Source: an uncultured Collinsella sp. (GTDB taxonomy: Bacteria > Actinomycetota > Coriobacteriia > Coriobacteriales > Coriobacteriaceae). From it: a DNA stretch of 64,000 nucleotides. The notes under the pieces were generated by a model. The model searched no databases. It saw only the letters and a program-made list of their open reading frames with translations, and was not told where the DNA came from. Below are positions 38,101-47,463 of the stretch, one piece after another (positions within the stretch are counted from its first letter, which is position 1; every line of letters begins with the position of its first letter). The stretch covers positions 1-64,000 of the forward strand of contig UQWG01000002.1 in NCBI GenBank assembly GCA_900544645.1. The letters run 5' to 3'. Both the position numbers and the translations under genes were made by a program.

Positions 38101-38730
38101 ATCGGCGAGTGCCGAGGTATCGGCCTGGCCGCGCGCCACGCACACGTCGTCCATACCGCCCGGCAACTGGCTCGACAGCTCCAGCAGGTCGCGCACCAGG
38201 CCCTTGATGGTCGTGCCGGTGCCAAAGGAACCGCCCTCGCCCGCCATGGGATACCAGGCATAGAGGGCCTTGAGCGATGCCGCGAGCTCGGGGGCGGCAT
38301 CGGGCGCCGTCGCGCGGGCCAGCACATGCTCAACAGCCTGGTCCATAAGCTCGTCGGTATCGGTGAGCACCGTGAACTCGGGGTCGATGCCCAGCTCCAG
38401 CGCATGCGCGCGCAGGATACGCGAGCACATGCCGTGAATGGTCGAAATCCACGCGTCGTCGACGGTCAGTGCTTCCTCGTCCATGCCCTCGTCGATAAGC
38501 GCACGGCGCACGCGGTCGCGAATCTCGGCCGCGGCATCCTTGGTAAAGGTGATGGCGAGCACCTGGTCCAGATGCTCGACGAACGGACCGGATTCGGGCG
38601 AGAGCGCGTAGACGATGCGGCGCGTGAGGGTAAAGGTCTTGCCCGAACCGGCGCCCGCCGAGACAAACAGCGGACGGTCGAGCGTCTTGACGATCTGCAG
38701 CTGTTGCGGCATCAAAGTCGAAAGATCCAT
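35104..38730 (-). CDS. addA: AddA-type UvrD helicase/exonuclease
   Basis: 1208 residues. SF1A helicase motifs: AGAGSGKTFTLTRRI (Walker A, about residues 25-39), MVMIDEFQDTD (Walker B), DAQQSIYRFRGAE, and later MTVHASKGLEYPVV. The C-terminal RecB-type nuclease has the motif VIDYKTGG near residue 1143. It works with AddB in double-strand-break end resection. It starts three bases after the addB stop with GGAGGGG upstream, so the pair is an operon. Confidence 0.93.
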   Translation of the reverse strand: MDLSTLMPQQLQIVKTLDRPLFVSAGAGSGKTFTLTRRIVYALSPESGPFVEHLDQVLAITFTKDAAAEIRDRVRRALIDEGMDEEALTVDDAWISTIHGMCSRILRAHALELGIDPEFTVLTDTDELMDQAVEHVLARATAPDAAPELAASLKALYAWYPMAGEGGSFGTGTTIKGLVRDLLELSSQLPGGMDDVCVARGQADTSALADAYRAALGASKAATEKAQMALDAIDAFEASGKTMADAARLMMSCTMPRASKAFPKEQVELLKAEAADAFINIVLACGGPALDALVGLARSVEAEYRALKAGQSALDNNDLLRMAYEALCDYPAIRAAYEGRFKMVMIDEFQDTDQMQVDLIRYLTGAGERALCTVGDAQQSIYRFRGAEVEVFRRQERKVGSSAAPETSVASDAPAGELVKLVRNFRSHDEVLRYVARVFDGDDGGLMQGFLDLEASDGHKDTLVADASRRQALFVAGGSTQERTQAKARAIAERFRALADAGQPQGGMVLLLGRMTNADVYAQAFRDQGLDCVIAGGSVFAQAAEVQTVRALVCALANPADTAQGLMPLLASPMFALGAQEFLALATKLDDQTGETSRRNIDAGIMSDSDVPGLQNLPLVTRAREVLRYALRRVGRDSFAAIARDAVNASGWFVRLAQRGPEGKAIAANVLKSLDAVAEAEAELGNSPRSIALAFDRFLAGKEAPGALNEEGDGAVRIMTVHASKGLEYPVVAVAECFGVRKPSGAAQMGRVEGGAQVVALPARFDGVKLADGTFVKGDDVKKQFEHAFKGKGTSLWLPPELMEDVCATGSPAEAFARLRNDDLQLSLEERARLLYVAMTRARELVILAMDAGVSRGKVTAPTFDVEIDLTYDVLRRILPADSLDMPQLDSDRLVFDNSKPGDYELISLADFTFGEQAFEANASLDVEGRLVRGDADAADNAARSTVPGPADPKPDSFELVYPQAVGVRMGICPYPMRDSYSYSSIAAALHAETEDRAAEAHVPMDEVGDDAESDGSEMTDADVAAVGPAGNPMALGSAFHAACQWLIEMGADALPAARADALARLWRLTPEQRERFDVALNRWLKSAVRADLLAWPCVRAEVPFFSLGCEDEDIARYGAYAEGAIDALATDPADPSRALVIDYKTGGTPDETPDQLLEKHALQARVYADVLHKAGVETVTVKFVRVEQANPAIFVEPAEPQVVTYNL

Positions 38731-38733
38731 GGT

Positions 38734-41700
38734 CTACACGCCCCTCCTTACAAACGTTCCTTGGTGGTTATACGAACAGCGCGCATGCGCGGCTTGCGCC
38801 GATGTCGGGTCGACAGCGGCGACGTCACCTGCCTCGAGCTCGCGCAGGCGCTCGGCAATGCCGGTCTCCACGCGGTCGAGCAGGGCATCGAAGTCCATGC
38901 TGCCGCCCTCGCCCGGGAAACCCTTCTTGAGGCCCGGGATGCGACCGTCACCACGCTCTTCCTCGAGCAACTCGGCACACGCCGCGCCGCGCAGCGCGGG
39001 CTTGCCGCCCTTGGTCGAGAAATAGAGCGCAGCACGGGTATCTAGGCCCAGCGCCCGACGCATGGCCTGGGCGTAGATGAGCGTTTGGGTATGTGGTGGC
39101 AACCAGCGCGGATCGTCGATGGGCGCCGTGCCCGATTCCTCGTCGCGCACCGTGGGGTCGGCGAGCTTAAACTCCTCAACGCCCGTGCGATGCTTGTAGT
39201 CGATCACCACGGCACGATTCTCGGCGTCCACGTCCACGCGGTCGATGCGCCCGCCAAGCGGCCAACCGGCATACTCGACCTTGAGCTCGTTGAAGGCGAA
39301 CTCCAGGTAGCGCGGGGCAAAGGGGGCAAGTGCCTCGGACTCGTAGGCAAGCACACCCTCCAGCTGCGGCAAGATCTCGGCCACCTGGCGTTCCTCCACC
39401 GCAGAGAGCGGCACCAGCGGGCCCTCCGTGCCGCGCTTGCCGGCGTGCTCGGCCAACGTCTCGTCAAAGACCTCGTGCAGCAGCTCCTGTGCGCGCGGCA
39501 GATTCTCGGGCGTCACGCGCTCCATGCCCTCTTGGGGCAGACGGGCATGCAGATGCTCCAGCACGTCGTGGACAAAGTTGCCCTTTTCCATGTTGCCAAA
39601 GCCCGCGTCGATCGACTGGGGCTTCACGCGGTACGAGACGAACCAGCATAGCGGGCAGGTCGAATAGGCCTCGATCTGCGAGGCGGACGTCAGACGCGGC
39701 ACGAGCGGCGCGTCCTCACCCTCGCCATCGCGACGGCGCAGGACCAAATACGGCACGGCCTCGGCACTCAGATGCTGAGGGGCTTCACAGGTCACGCGCT
39801 CGCGCTTGAGGCCTTCACCTGCCGCGGGATCAAAGTCGGCGATGATATCGCTCTCGCCCACGCGCATGGGCTTGGCAGCGCCAGCGGCCTCGGCATGTGC
39901 CCACAGCTCGGTCCATACGGCTGCCGGGTAGCACTCGCGTGCCTGGCGATCGTGCGTCACACGGGCGAGCGCGACCGGACCGCTCGCCGCCTGCATCGCA
40001 CGGCCAAAGCGCACGCGCAGCAGGGCAGCGGGCTCCAAAGACACGCCGTCGCGGCGCAGCTCGGCTGTCAACGTGGCAAGCGGGCCCTCTTCGTGCGAAA
40101 GCGGATAGCTGTCCAGGTCGACATCGGCAAACAGCACGGCATCGTAGCTGCCAGGGCGAAGAACCGACGCATCGGCAAGCGAAACAAAACGAACCTGAGC
40201 ACGTGGCGCACGGTCAACCTCGTAGGTCTCGTAATCGTAGGCGGTGCTACGCTTGTCCACCTTGGTGCGAATGCCATCGAGCACGGGCACGGTTGCAGCC
40301 TGCGACACGTCGAGCGTGCGGGCGCCATTCATAAGGATGTCGATGGCGTGGCGCAGCAAAGCCGTCTCTGCCTGACGACGGGCCTGGCCGTCAAGACCGC
40401 CTAGAGCGCGATCGGGCAGCGCCTCTGCAACGGCGAGCATGGCCTTGAGCGCCGTCACGGGTTTGTCGCGCCACAGCGCCTGAAACACGTCCGAGACCAC
40501 GCACGGCACATTCTTAAACCAGTTATCGTCGCTGGCGGCCTTGCGGGCGCCCCTCACCTGGCCCTGCACGCTCTGCAGCAGGCTCTTGACGCCCGCAGCG
40601 GTCTTGCTGCGCGACAGGCGTATGTTCTTGTCGAAGCCGCGGGCGCTCGCGGCGTCGGCACCCGAAAGCGGACTGTAGATCCAGTCGGTAAGCTGCGGCG
40701 CGGGCCACCACTCGGTCTTTGACGCCATGCCCTCATCGGCGGCCTTCATGCGCCCGATCAGGCCGGCAAGCGCCGCAAACTGCCTGCCCGCGATGGACTG
40801 GGAAAACGCCGTGAACTCAGTTGTCTCGGCAGCGATATGACGAGCCGCCAGACGAGAGGCGAGCTCACCGAACAGCTGGGGTGCCCGGGCAGAAACGGCA
40901 AGCACGCGCACGGGGTCGGCAGAAGCGCCGTCGACCTCGGAACCCCGGCACGTTTTTACCAGATCATCAATTGCGTCCGCATAAGCATGAGCACGGGCAT
41001 GGGGGCCAGCGACCTCAATAAAGGCAGGCTGAGCGGCGGTCCCGTAAGCGGCATCAGACGCGCCGACACCCTCCCCTAGCGGCGCGATCTCAAACAACAC
41101 ATCGCGGGCATCAAATGCCGTGGCAAGCTCCTCGCGCATCGCCGCCTGCTCGCGGGCAAGCAGCACGACGACCTCTCCCCCATTGTTCGCCACGGCAGAC
41201 AGCAGCTCGAGCAGACCGTGCGTAAACGACGTGATACCGCGCACGCATACGGCGCGAGTGCACGCCGGCAGGCTATCGGCCAGGACACTGGTCATAATGT
41301 CAGCTGCCTCGCAGGGCTCAACCATATCTCGACGGTCCAAACCGCCCGCGTAGGCGCGCAAAAGCTCGAACACACGAGCCTCGGCATCGCTTTTTGGCTC
41401 AGGCTGGCAGTTGTCGCCACGGCATCGTTCGGCACCCGTCCCCGCAACGCCCGGCAACACGTCGCGGGCCATGCGCGCGAGCATGCGCACTGTGCCCTGG
41501 CTGCGCGAAAGCGGCTGCAGGTCGGCATCGTCGAGACGCGTGACCATGTCCGAGAACAGCATCTGGCGCTGCAGGTTGTCGACGAAACCGCGCCCGTCGC
41601 CCAAAAGCTCCCAAAGCGAGCGAAGCCACGATGTAGACGTCTTGTAGTCGATACCCAGCGAAACGCCGGCTTCCGCCGCATCATGACGGCACAGGTCGAG

Positions 41701-41823
41701 CTCGGCAAACGTAGGTGCCAGCAACACGGCACGCCCGTGGCGGACAATAAGGTCGGCAAGCAGCGCCGACTCGGCATCGCTCAAATCCGTGCCGGCATTG
41801 GTGGTATAGATTCGAACAGGCAT
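38734..41823 (-). CDS. addB: AddB-like PD-(D/E)XK nuclease / inactivated helicase subunit
   Basis: 1029 residues. The N-terminus (VLLAPTFAELDLCRHD) lies where AddB/RecB-like proteins have a helicase fold; no Walker A is recognisable, so helicase activity is probably lost. The C-terminal nuclease is visible: SASQIEAYSTCPLCWFVSY, then AVVIDYKHRTG (the D-x-K core) and QTLIYAQAMRR. In Bacillus AddB, four cysteines hold a [4Fe-4S] staple; here the first exists but the final cluster reads CSYNHQGTF, lacking the spaced second and third cysteines. It is immediately upstream of addA. AGGACC-like SD (GGAGG) is three bases from the ATG. Confidence 0.88.
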   Translation of the reverse strand: MPVRIYTTNAGTDLSDAESALLADLIVRHGRAVLLAPTFAELDLCRHDAAEAGVSLGIDYKTSTSWLRSLWELLGDGRGFVDNLQRQMLFSDMVTRLDDADLQPLSRSQGTVRMLARMARDVLPGVAGTGAERCRGDNCQPEPKSDAEARVFELLRAYAGGLDRRDMVEPCEAADIMTSVLADSLPACTRAVCVRGITSFTHGLLELLSAVANNGGEVVVLLAREQAAMREELATAFDARDVLFEIAPLGEGVGASDAAYGTAAQPAFIEVAGPHARAHAYADAIDDLVKTCRGSEVDGASADPVRVLAVSARAPQLFGELASRLAARHIAAETTEFTAFSQSIAGRQFAALAGLIGRMKAADEGMASKTEWWPAPQLTDWIYSPLSGADAASARGFDKNIRLSRSKTAAGVKSLLQSVQGQVRGARKAASDDNWFKNVPCVVSDVFQALWRDKPVTALKAMLAVAEALPDRALGGLDGQARRQAETALLRHAIDILMNGARTLDVSQAATVPVLDGIRTKVDKRSTAYDYETYEVDRAPRAQVRFVSLADASVLRPGSYDAVLFADVDLDSYPLSHEEGPLATLTAELRRDGVSLEPAALLRVRFGRAMQAASGPVALARVTHDRQARECYPAAVWTELWAHAEAAGAAKPMRVGESDIIADFDPAAGEGLKRERVTCEAPQHLSAEAVPYLVLRRRDGEGEDAPLVPRLTSASQIEAYSTCPLCWFVSYRVKPQSIDAGFGNMEKGNFVHDVLEHLHARLPQEGMERVTPENLPRAQELLHEVFDETLAEHAGKRGTEGPLVPLSAVEERQVAEILPQLEGVLAYESEALAPFAPRYLEFAFNELKVEYAGWPLGGRIDRVDVDAENRAVVIDYKHRTGVEEFKLADPTVRDEESGTAPIDDPRWLPPHTQTLIYAQAMRRALGLDTRAALYFSTKGGKPALRGAACAELLEEERGDGRIPGLKKGFPGEGGSMDFDALLDRVETGIAERLRELEAGDVAAVDPTSAQAAHARCSYNHQGTFVRRGV

Positions 41824-41957
41824 GGTCCTCCGCTCAAACTGTTCGCAATAATCAATGCATCCATCCTACCCGCCCACGCGGACACATTGCCACCACAGCT
41901 CCATCTTTTGGTACAAAGCAACCTGACCCCAACGAACCAGCCGATTGCGGGCATATA

Positions 41958-41983
41958 AAAACCGCCCCCGGAGGAGCGGTTTT
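41958..41983 (-). terminator. Terminator of the TrpR-like gene
   Basis: Stem AAAACCGC with GCGGTTTT plus internal C-G pairs; on the minus strand the second arm ends in TTTTT, 25 bases beyond the stop at 42008. Confidence 0.82.
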
Positions 41984-42007
41984 GCACAATTCGTTTTTGT
42001 CGCCGGC

Positions 42008-42307
42008 CTACTCGCCATCCTCCAACTTAATGAGGATCTTGCGGTAGCCACCGTACTCGCCGTTCAGCGCCTTTGAAACGCGGCTCACCGTGGTGGACGA
42101 AGCGCCGGTACGGGCCTGAACCTCAACATAAGGCTCGCCCTCGTCCAAATAGCGCGCAACCTGCAAACGCTGAGAAAGGTCGCAAATCTCGCGCGGCGTG
42201 CAGATATCGGTCAAAAACGCTTGGATATCCTTCTCGTCGTCCAAAAGGCTAAATGCGTGGACCAGCTGCTTGACATCAGGCTTGTCAAACATGTTCTCGA
42301 TATTCAT
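42008..42307 (-). CDS. TrpR/YerC-YecD family DNA-binding protein
   Basis: 99 residues. The family's helical layout is visible: AFSLLDDEKDIQAFLTDICT, TPREICDLSQRLQVARYLDEG, and a helix-turn-helix in ARTGASSTTVSRVSKALNGE. YerC/YecD proteins are TrpR-like repressors of unknown ligand in Firmicutes and Actinobacteria. The gene is alone, with its own terminator, and diverges from the holin-family gene. Confidence 0.92.
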   Translation of the reverse strand: MNIENMFDKPDVKQLVHAFSLLDDEKDIQAFLTDICTPREICDLSQRLQVARYLDEGEPYVEVQARTGASSTTVSRVSKALNGEYGGYRKILIKLEDGE

Positions 42308-42631
42308 CGATCACCGCCAAACCCGCCAAAAGGCATCGAAGTTGATACTGACATCGGGCATCGTTCGCCCGTTCTATGCAATAGGGCAACGCCTGTGGCT
42401 TTTGCCCGTAGCAGTGTAGCACACCACCAAACTAAAGCGACAAGACTCTCTGCCAGCGGCGCGTTTTTCAGGACGAACGCCGTTTAGAAACCATATGCGC
42501 ACGTAAGCTCCACGAATATTTGAGACAATGGGCGCCCAAACACCGCGGCGCGCCCGCGCAACCATCCAGGTCGCCGCCGCAAGCCGCTTCACGCGACGCC
42601 AGCAACCCCGGCGCAAGAAAGGATTCACGCC
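42308..42631. other. Divergent promoter region
   Basis: This 324-base gap carries the starts of a minus- and a plus-strand gene. It contains a small palindrome GTGTAGCACAC at 42413-42423 and no convincing frame. No promoter hexamers could be fixed with confidence. Confidence 0.4.
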
Positions 42632-42997
42632 ATGCGCTTTATGCTTAACTGGCTCTTCACCTCGATCGCCATCGCGATCGCCACGTTCCTCGTCCCCGGT
42701 ATCCAACCCTTCGGCTTTGCCGAGGCTTGGGTCTGCTTTGCCTTCGTGGGACTGTTCCTCAACATCGTCGACTCGCTCGTCAAGCCGTTCCTGACGGTCA
42801 TCTCGCTGCCGCTCACTATTATCACGCTTGGTATTTTTCAGCTCGTAGTCAACAGCTTTATGCTCGAGCTGGCCAGCTACCTGTCGGTCAATCTGCTGGG
42901 CGCGGGTATCTCCATTGCCGGCTTTGGATCGGCCTTTATGGGCAGCATCCTGGTATCCATCATGCGCAGCATTCTGGACAGCATCGCCGAGGGCTAA
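42632..42997 (+). CDS. Phage-holin-family/DUF360-type membrane protein
   Basis: 121 residues with four predicted membrane helices, starting MRFMLNWLFTSIAIAIATFL. The family segment FVGLFLNIVDSLVKPFLTVIS followed by LPLTIITLGIFQLVVNSFML is typical of Phage_holin_4_2 proteins such as YvlD. These chromosomal proteins are linked to envelope stress rather than to phage lysis. AAAGGA is eight bases before the ATG and a terminator follows. No phage genes are nearby. Confidence 0.92.
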   Translation: MRFMLNWLFTSIAIAIATFLVPGIQPFGFAEAWVCFAFVGLFLNIVDSLVKPFLTVISLPLTIITLGIFQLVVNSFMLELASYLSVNLLGAGISIAGFGSAFMGSILVSIMRSILDSIAEG

Positions 42998-43037
42998 AAC
43001 GGCCATTCCGGCCGTGCCCGTCTCAACAGCCTAAAAC

Positions 43038-43074
43038 GAAGGCCGCCCATCGCAAAAATGGGCGGCCTTCTTAT
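43038..43074 (+). terminator. Terminator of the holin-family gene
   Basis: A 13-bp stem (43038-43050, 43058-43070) with loop CGCAAAA and a TTATTT tail. Confidence 0.9.
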
Positions 43075-43138
43075 TTGTCAAGTCTCAAAGGACGAGAGAA
43101 TCTACTATTTCTACCCCGTCCCCAAATGCAGGTGTGGG

Positions 43139-43567
43139 TTAGATGACGTAGTCGTAGCCATGGTTGGGAGCGACAAGTTGATCGAGCGTCACACCGTCGA
43201 GGTAGTCGTTGATGAGCTTGTCCAGGTTCTTCCACACGTCGAGCGTGGGGCACTCGTCCGAACGCGAACAGCCCTTGCAGTCGCCGTCCAGGCATGCGAC
43301 CGGCGCCAGGCTGCCCTCGGTCAGACGCAAGATCTCGCCCACCGTGTACTGCTCGGGCGGGCGCGTGAGCACGTAGCCGCCGCCCTTGCCACGCATACCC
43401 GAGAGCATGTTGGCACGTACGAGCGTAGCCAAGATGTTCTCGAGATATTTCTCGGAAATCCCCTGTCGCGCCGCGATCTCTTTGAGCGGGATGCGACCGG
43501 CCGCCTGGTGCTCGGCCAGATCGACCATAACGCGCAGGGCATATCTGCCCTTAGTAGAAACCAACAT
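43139..43567 (-). CDS. Rrf2-family transcriptional regulator (IscR/CymR type)
   Basis: 142 residues. The winged helix (MLVSTKGRYALRVMVDLAEH, KEIAARQGISEKYLENILAT, MRGKGGGYVLTRPP) is followed by a Cys-rich loop with C92, C97, C100 and C106 (CLDGDCKGCSRSDEC), close to the IscR [2Fe-2S] ligand spacing. CymR-type members regulate cysteine synthesis and IscR-type members Fe-S assembly. The divergent position from cysK, 253 bases apart, favours a role in sulfur/cysteine control; the cysteine set favours Fe-S sensing. Both are inferences. No isc/suf genes are in view. Confidence 0.93.
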   Translation of the reverse strand: MLVSTKGRYALRVMVDLAEHQAAGRIPLKEIAARQGISEKYLENILATLVRANMLSGMRGKGGGYVLTRPPEQYTVGEILRLTEGSLAPVACLDGDCKGCSRSDECPTLDVWKNLDKLINDYLDGVTLDQLVAPNHGYDYVI

Positions 43568-43684
43568 GTATAGTGCTGCCTTTCGGTCATTTTGTCCGTA
43601 GAAATTCTAGCCGAAAAATTGGTTTTGAAAATACCCATTCCCGTCAAGATGGTTAATCGACTCGTAATAATCTTCTATTTCCTA

Positions 43685-43713
43685 TTGCGTTACTAGGCTT
43701 TAGTGTCTACTAT
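43685..43713 (+). promoter_or_regulatory. Sigma-70-type promoter of cysK
   Basis: TTGCGT (43685-43690) and TACTAT (43708-43713) separated by 17 bases, about 110 bases before cysK, inside the divergent region. An imperfect inverted repeat (43741-43790, with ACCGT/ACGGT arms) lies in the leader and could be an operator. Confidence 0.55.
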
Positions 43714-43820
43714 GCTTGCCAACAGCAAAACGAACAACCTATACGGTTTGTGGGTTTCGCTGCTACACACACCGTAAAACCACACGGTATCCAGTCATTT
43801 GAACACTTTGGAGGTTCATC

Positions 43821-44759
<939 letters not shown>

Positions 44760-44862
44760 AGCTTCTCGTTCTTAGAACGAGTCCAAGGCACGCCGGTCTC
44801 CCCTCTCTTCTGGCAGCCTGAGCTCATCCCAACAGGGTGTCCCACAGGACGCCCGAACTTGC

Positions 44863-44911
44863 TACAATGTCTGCGGCGCGGAACCAGCCTCCCGCGCCGC
44901 TTTTCTTTTTT
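44863..44911 (+). promoter_or_regulatory. Promoter followed at once by an intrinsic terminator in the mnmA leader
   Basis: TACAAT at 44863-44868 is a good -10; only a weak -35 is visible near 44840. The transcript would begin within the hairpin GCGGCGCGG/CCGCGCCGC (44873-44881 with 44892-44900), followed by TTTTCTTTTTT. The mnmA ATG lies 30 bases beyond. This looks like attenuation or a very short terminated RNA. Confidence 0.6.
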
Positions 44912-44940
44912 GGCCACATGCCACCAAGGAGAACCTCCCC

Positions 44941-46041
44941 ATGCACAATAAGCGCGTGCTCGTCGCCATGAGCGGCGGCGTCGATTCCAGCGTGACCGCG
45001 TATCTGCTCAAGCGCCAGGGCTATGAATGCGTCGGCGCCACCATGCGCCTCACCTGCCCCGCACCCGACCCCGCCACGGGCATGAATAAGGTCGACCGCG
45101 ATATCGCCGATGCAAAGGCCGTCGCCGAGCGCCTGGGGATACCCCATCATGTGCTCGACCTGCAGCAGACGTTCGACCACAGCGTTATCGAGCGTTTTGT
45201 GACCGCCTACCAGAAGGGGCTGACGCCCAACCCGTGCATCATCTGCAACCGCCACATAAAGTTTGGCGCGTTGCTCGATGCGGCGCTGGACATGGGCTGC
45301 GACTACATCGCAACGGGACATTACGCCAAAACAAGCCAGGCGGCAGACGGCACCTGGCAGCTCCATCGCGGCGAGGACCCCAAAAAGGACCAGAGTTACT
45401 TTTTGTATTCGCTTACGCAGGAGCGCCTGGCGCACGCGATCTTTCCGCTGGCAGGCCTAGACAAAGAGCGCGACGTGCGCCGCATAGCCGCCGAACAGGG
45501 CTTTACCAACGCCCAGAAGGCCGAAAGCGAGGACATCTGCTTTATTCCAGACGGTGACTACGCGGGCTATATCGAGCGCCGCTGCGGACATCCCGCTGCA
45601 CCGGGCGACATTGTGTGGCGCGACGGCAGCGTGGTCGGGCACCACAACGGCGCGCTGCGTTATACCATCGGCCAGCGCAAGGGCCTGGGCGTCGCGATGG
45701 CGCATCCCGTGTATGTGACGGGCGTCGACGCCGCCAACAACACTGTGCATCTGGGCGAGGCCGAGGACCTGACGGCCACAGCGCTCACGGCCAACGACTG
45801 GATCTGGAGCGCCCCTGCCGACCGCATGGAGGCAGAGCTCACGTCCGGCGGCATTCACGTGGGCGCCAAGTACCGCTATCGTCAGAAAGACCAGGCAGCG
45901 ACCCTTGCGCGCGGCGAAGACGGGCAAATGCTGCTAACTTTTGACGACCCGCAGCGCGCCATCGCCCCCGGCCAGGCAGTCGTCGTCTACCGCGGCGACA
46001 TCGTCTTGGGCGGCGGTACCGTGACCGGCGCCATCAAGTAG
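44941..46041 (+). CDS. mnmA: tRNA-specific 2-thiouridylase MnmA
   Basis: 366 residues. The PP-loop VAMSGGVDSSVTAYLLK opens the protein. The catalytic cysteines are in LTPNPCIICNRHIKFG and in KAESEDICFIPDGDY. The C-terminal beta-barrel begins near GTVDxx-like VDAANNTVHLGEAED. It thiolates U34 of tRNA-Lys/Glu/Gln, using sulfur from a cysteine desulfurase. AAGGAG is nine bases before the ATG. The upstream terminator suggests controlled entry. Neighbouring cysK supplies cysteine, the ultimate sulfur source. Confidence 0.97.
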   Translation: MHNKRVLVAMSGGVDSSVTAYLLKRQGYECVGATMRLTCPAPDPATGMNKVDRDIADAKAVAERLGIPHHVLDLQQTFDHSVIERFVTAYQKGLTPNPCIICNRHIKFGALLDAALDMGCDYIATGHYAKTSQAADGTWQLHRGEDPKKDQSYFLYSLTQERLAHAIFPLAGLDKERDVRRIAAEQGFTNAQKAESEDICFIPDGDYAGYIERRCGHPAAPGDIVWRDGSVVGHHNGALRYTIGQRKGLGVAMAHPVYVTGVDAANNTVHLGEAEDLTATALTANDWIWSAPADRMEAELTSGGIHVGAKYRYRQKDQAATLARGEDGQMLLTFDDPQRAIAPGQAVVVYRGDIVLGGGTVTGAIK

Positions 46042-46056
46042 CCCCATCCCCTTCAT

Positions 46057-46125
46057 AAGTTGCGATGAAATAGGGACTGTTTAAGCATTTAAAACCGCCA
46101 AACAGTCCCTATTTCACCGCAACTT
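46057..46125. repeat. Palindromic repeat (family member 2)
   Basis: 26-bp arms (46057-46082 and 46100-46125, one mismatch) with an AT-rich 17-base loop. It lies 16 bases after mnmA and before the convergent M42 gene, so it may act as a terminator. The outer arm AAGTTGCGRTGAAATAG resembles that of 35029-35091. Confidence 0.85.
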
Positions 46126-46177
46126 AGAGAGGACGGCCTCGGTCGGTACTGCTGTGCCAGCCGAGGCCGCTGCATCG

Positions 46178-47206
46178 TTAGCGCTGCACGTAGGCGCGAA
46201 CCAGTTCAAAGGTGTTGCGCACGCCGTCGATGTGGCTGCGCTCGTAGTTGTGGCTCGCGTACACACCGGGGCCGATCAGGCCGTGACGGATGTCGTAGCC
46301 GGCAGAAAGCGTGGCCTCAACGTCCGAGCCGTAATGCGGGTACACGTCGATGGCGTAATCGAGCTCGAGCTCGCGCGCGATGTTGGACAGCGTGGTCACC
46401 AGGTCGTAGTTGTAGGGGCCACCCGAATCCTTAGCGCAAATCGAAACCATGCGCTCGGTGCAGCCCAGGTCGTCACCTACGCAGCCCATGTCCACGCTGA
46501 TCATCTCGCGCGTGTCAGCCGGCACAAAGGCACCGCCGTGGCCGACCTCCTCGTACACCGTAAAGAGCAGCGAAACCTTGCGCGAAAGGGTCACCTCGCC
46601 GTCAGCAACGGCACGGGCCAGACCCAGCAGAATCGACGCCGACAGCTTGTCATCCAGGAAGCGGCTCTTAATGTAGCCGCTCTCCGTCACCGTGGTACGC
46701 GGATCCATAGCGATGATGTCGCCAGTCTGAATACCCAGCTCGAGCACATCGTCCTTGCTGTCGACGTTCTCGTCGAGCAGGATCTCCATGTTCTTCTCGA
46801 TGGTCTTGACCGGCTCATCGGCCACATGCGCCGAAGGCTCGGTATTGAGGACCACACCCGTGTAGACATTGCCATCGCGCGTATAAACGGTGCAGTTCTC
46901 GCCATCGGCCGTGGACCACTGGTGCCCACCGAGGGTCGTGGGGCGCAGGCGACCATTGTCCTTAATGGAGCGCACCATGGCACCCAGGGTATCGACATGG
47001 CTCGCCAACACGAGCGGCTCACCCTCACCACCAAGCTCAACGAGCACATTGCCCTTGTTAGAACGCTCGGGCCCAAAGCCCATATCGCGCAACGTTTCCA
47101 TCAGATAGTCTGTCGCCGCACGGGTATAGCCCGTAGGCGAAGCAATCGAGGTAAGTGCCTTCAACTGGTCAGTAATATAGGAGAGCGTAGAATCCATCTT
47201 GGACAC
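46178..47206 (-). CDS. M42-family aminopeptidase/glucanase-type metallopeptidase
   Basis: 342 residues. Binuclear zinc site motifs: ASHVDTLGAMV (first His/Asp), DDKLSASILLGLA (bridging Asp), TVYEEVGHGGA (catalytic Glu pair) and DMGCVGDDLG, with a late HGLIGPGVYASHNYERSHIDG. M42 peptidases are usually tetrahedral aminopeptidases acting on short peptides in the cytosol. GTG at 47206 was chosen because AAAGGG lies eight bases upstream; the ATG at 47197 has no well-placed site. It converges with mnmA. Confidence 0.93.
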   Translation of the reverse strand: MSKMDSTLSYITDQLKALTSIASPTGYTRAATDYLMETLRDMGFGPERSNKGNVLVELGGEGEPLVLASHVDTLGAMVRSIKDNGRLRPTTLGGHQWSTADGENCTVYTRDGNVYTGVVLNTEPSAHVADEPVKTIEKNMEILLDENVDSKDDVLELGIQTGDIIAMDPRTTVTESGYIKSRFLDDKLSASILLGLARAVADGEVTLSRKVSLLFTVYEEVGHGGAFVPADTREMISVDMGCVGDDLGCTERMVSICAKDSGGPYNYDLVTTLSNIARELELDYAIDVYPHYGSDVEATLSAGYDIRHGLIGPGVYASHNYERSHIDGVRNTFELVRAYVQR

Positions 47207-47325
47207 CAAAGTCACCCTTTCATATCGAATTAAACCCACAGCAACAATACCACCGCGAACCATCATTTTACCTAGCGAGATGGCCCGTCGAGCTCCCCAG
47301 AGCTGCGCCCGCCACGATAACGAGC

Positions 47326-47456
47326 CGGCGGGCCCCTGCCCGTTAGCCCCACAATCTTTCCGCAGGACGGAGGAAGCCCCCGCCGCACGAAGTGCGCAGC
47401 GGGGGCTTCCGACATGTCCGAGGACGATTGTGGGGCTAGCGGGCAGGGGCCCGCCG
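47326..47456. repeat. 131-base compound palindrome
   Basis: Outer arms 47326-47356 and 47426-47456 pair over 31 bp with one G-T; inner arms 47372-47383 and 47399-47410 pair perfectly over 12 bp; the loop itself contains CGCAC/GTGCG. It lies directly downstream of the fucO-like gene and upstream of the M42 gene start. It can fold as one very stable cruciform or hairpin. Confidence 0.9.
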
Positions 47457-47463
47457 AACCAAG

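Noticed and set aside
36256..39045. 929-residue + strand frame
   Set aside because: Antisense of addA/addB, in which helicase and nuclease motifs are clear.
42632..42997. Prophage holin
   Set aside because: The family is a common chromosomal membrane protein; no phage genes nearby.
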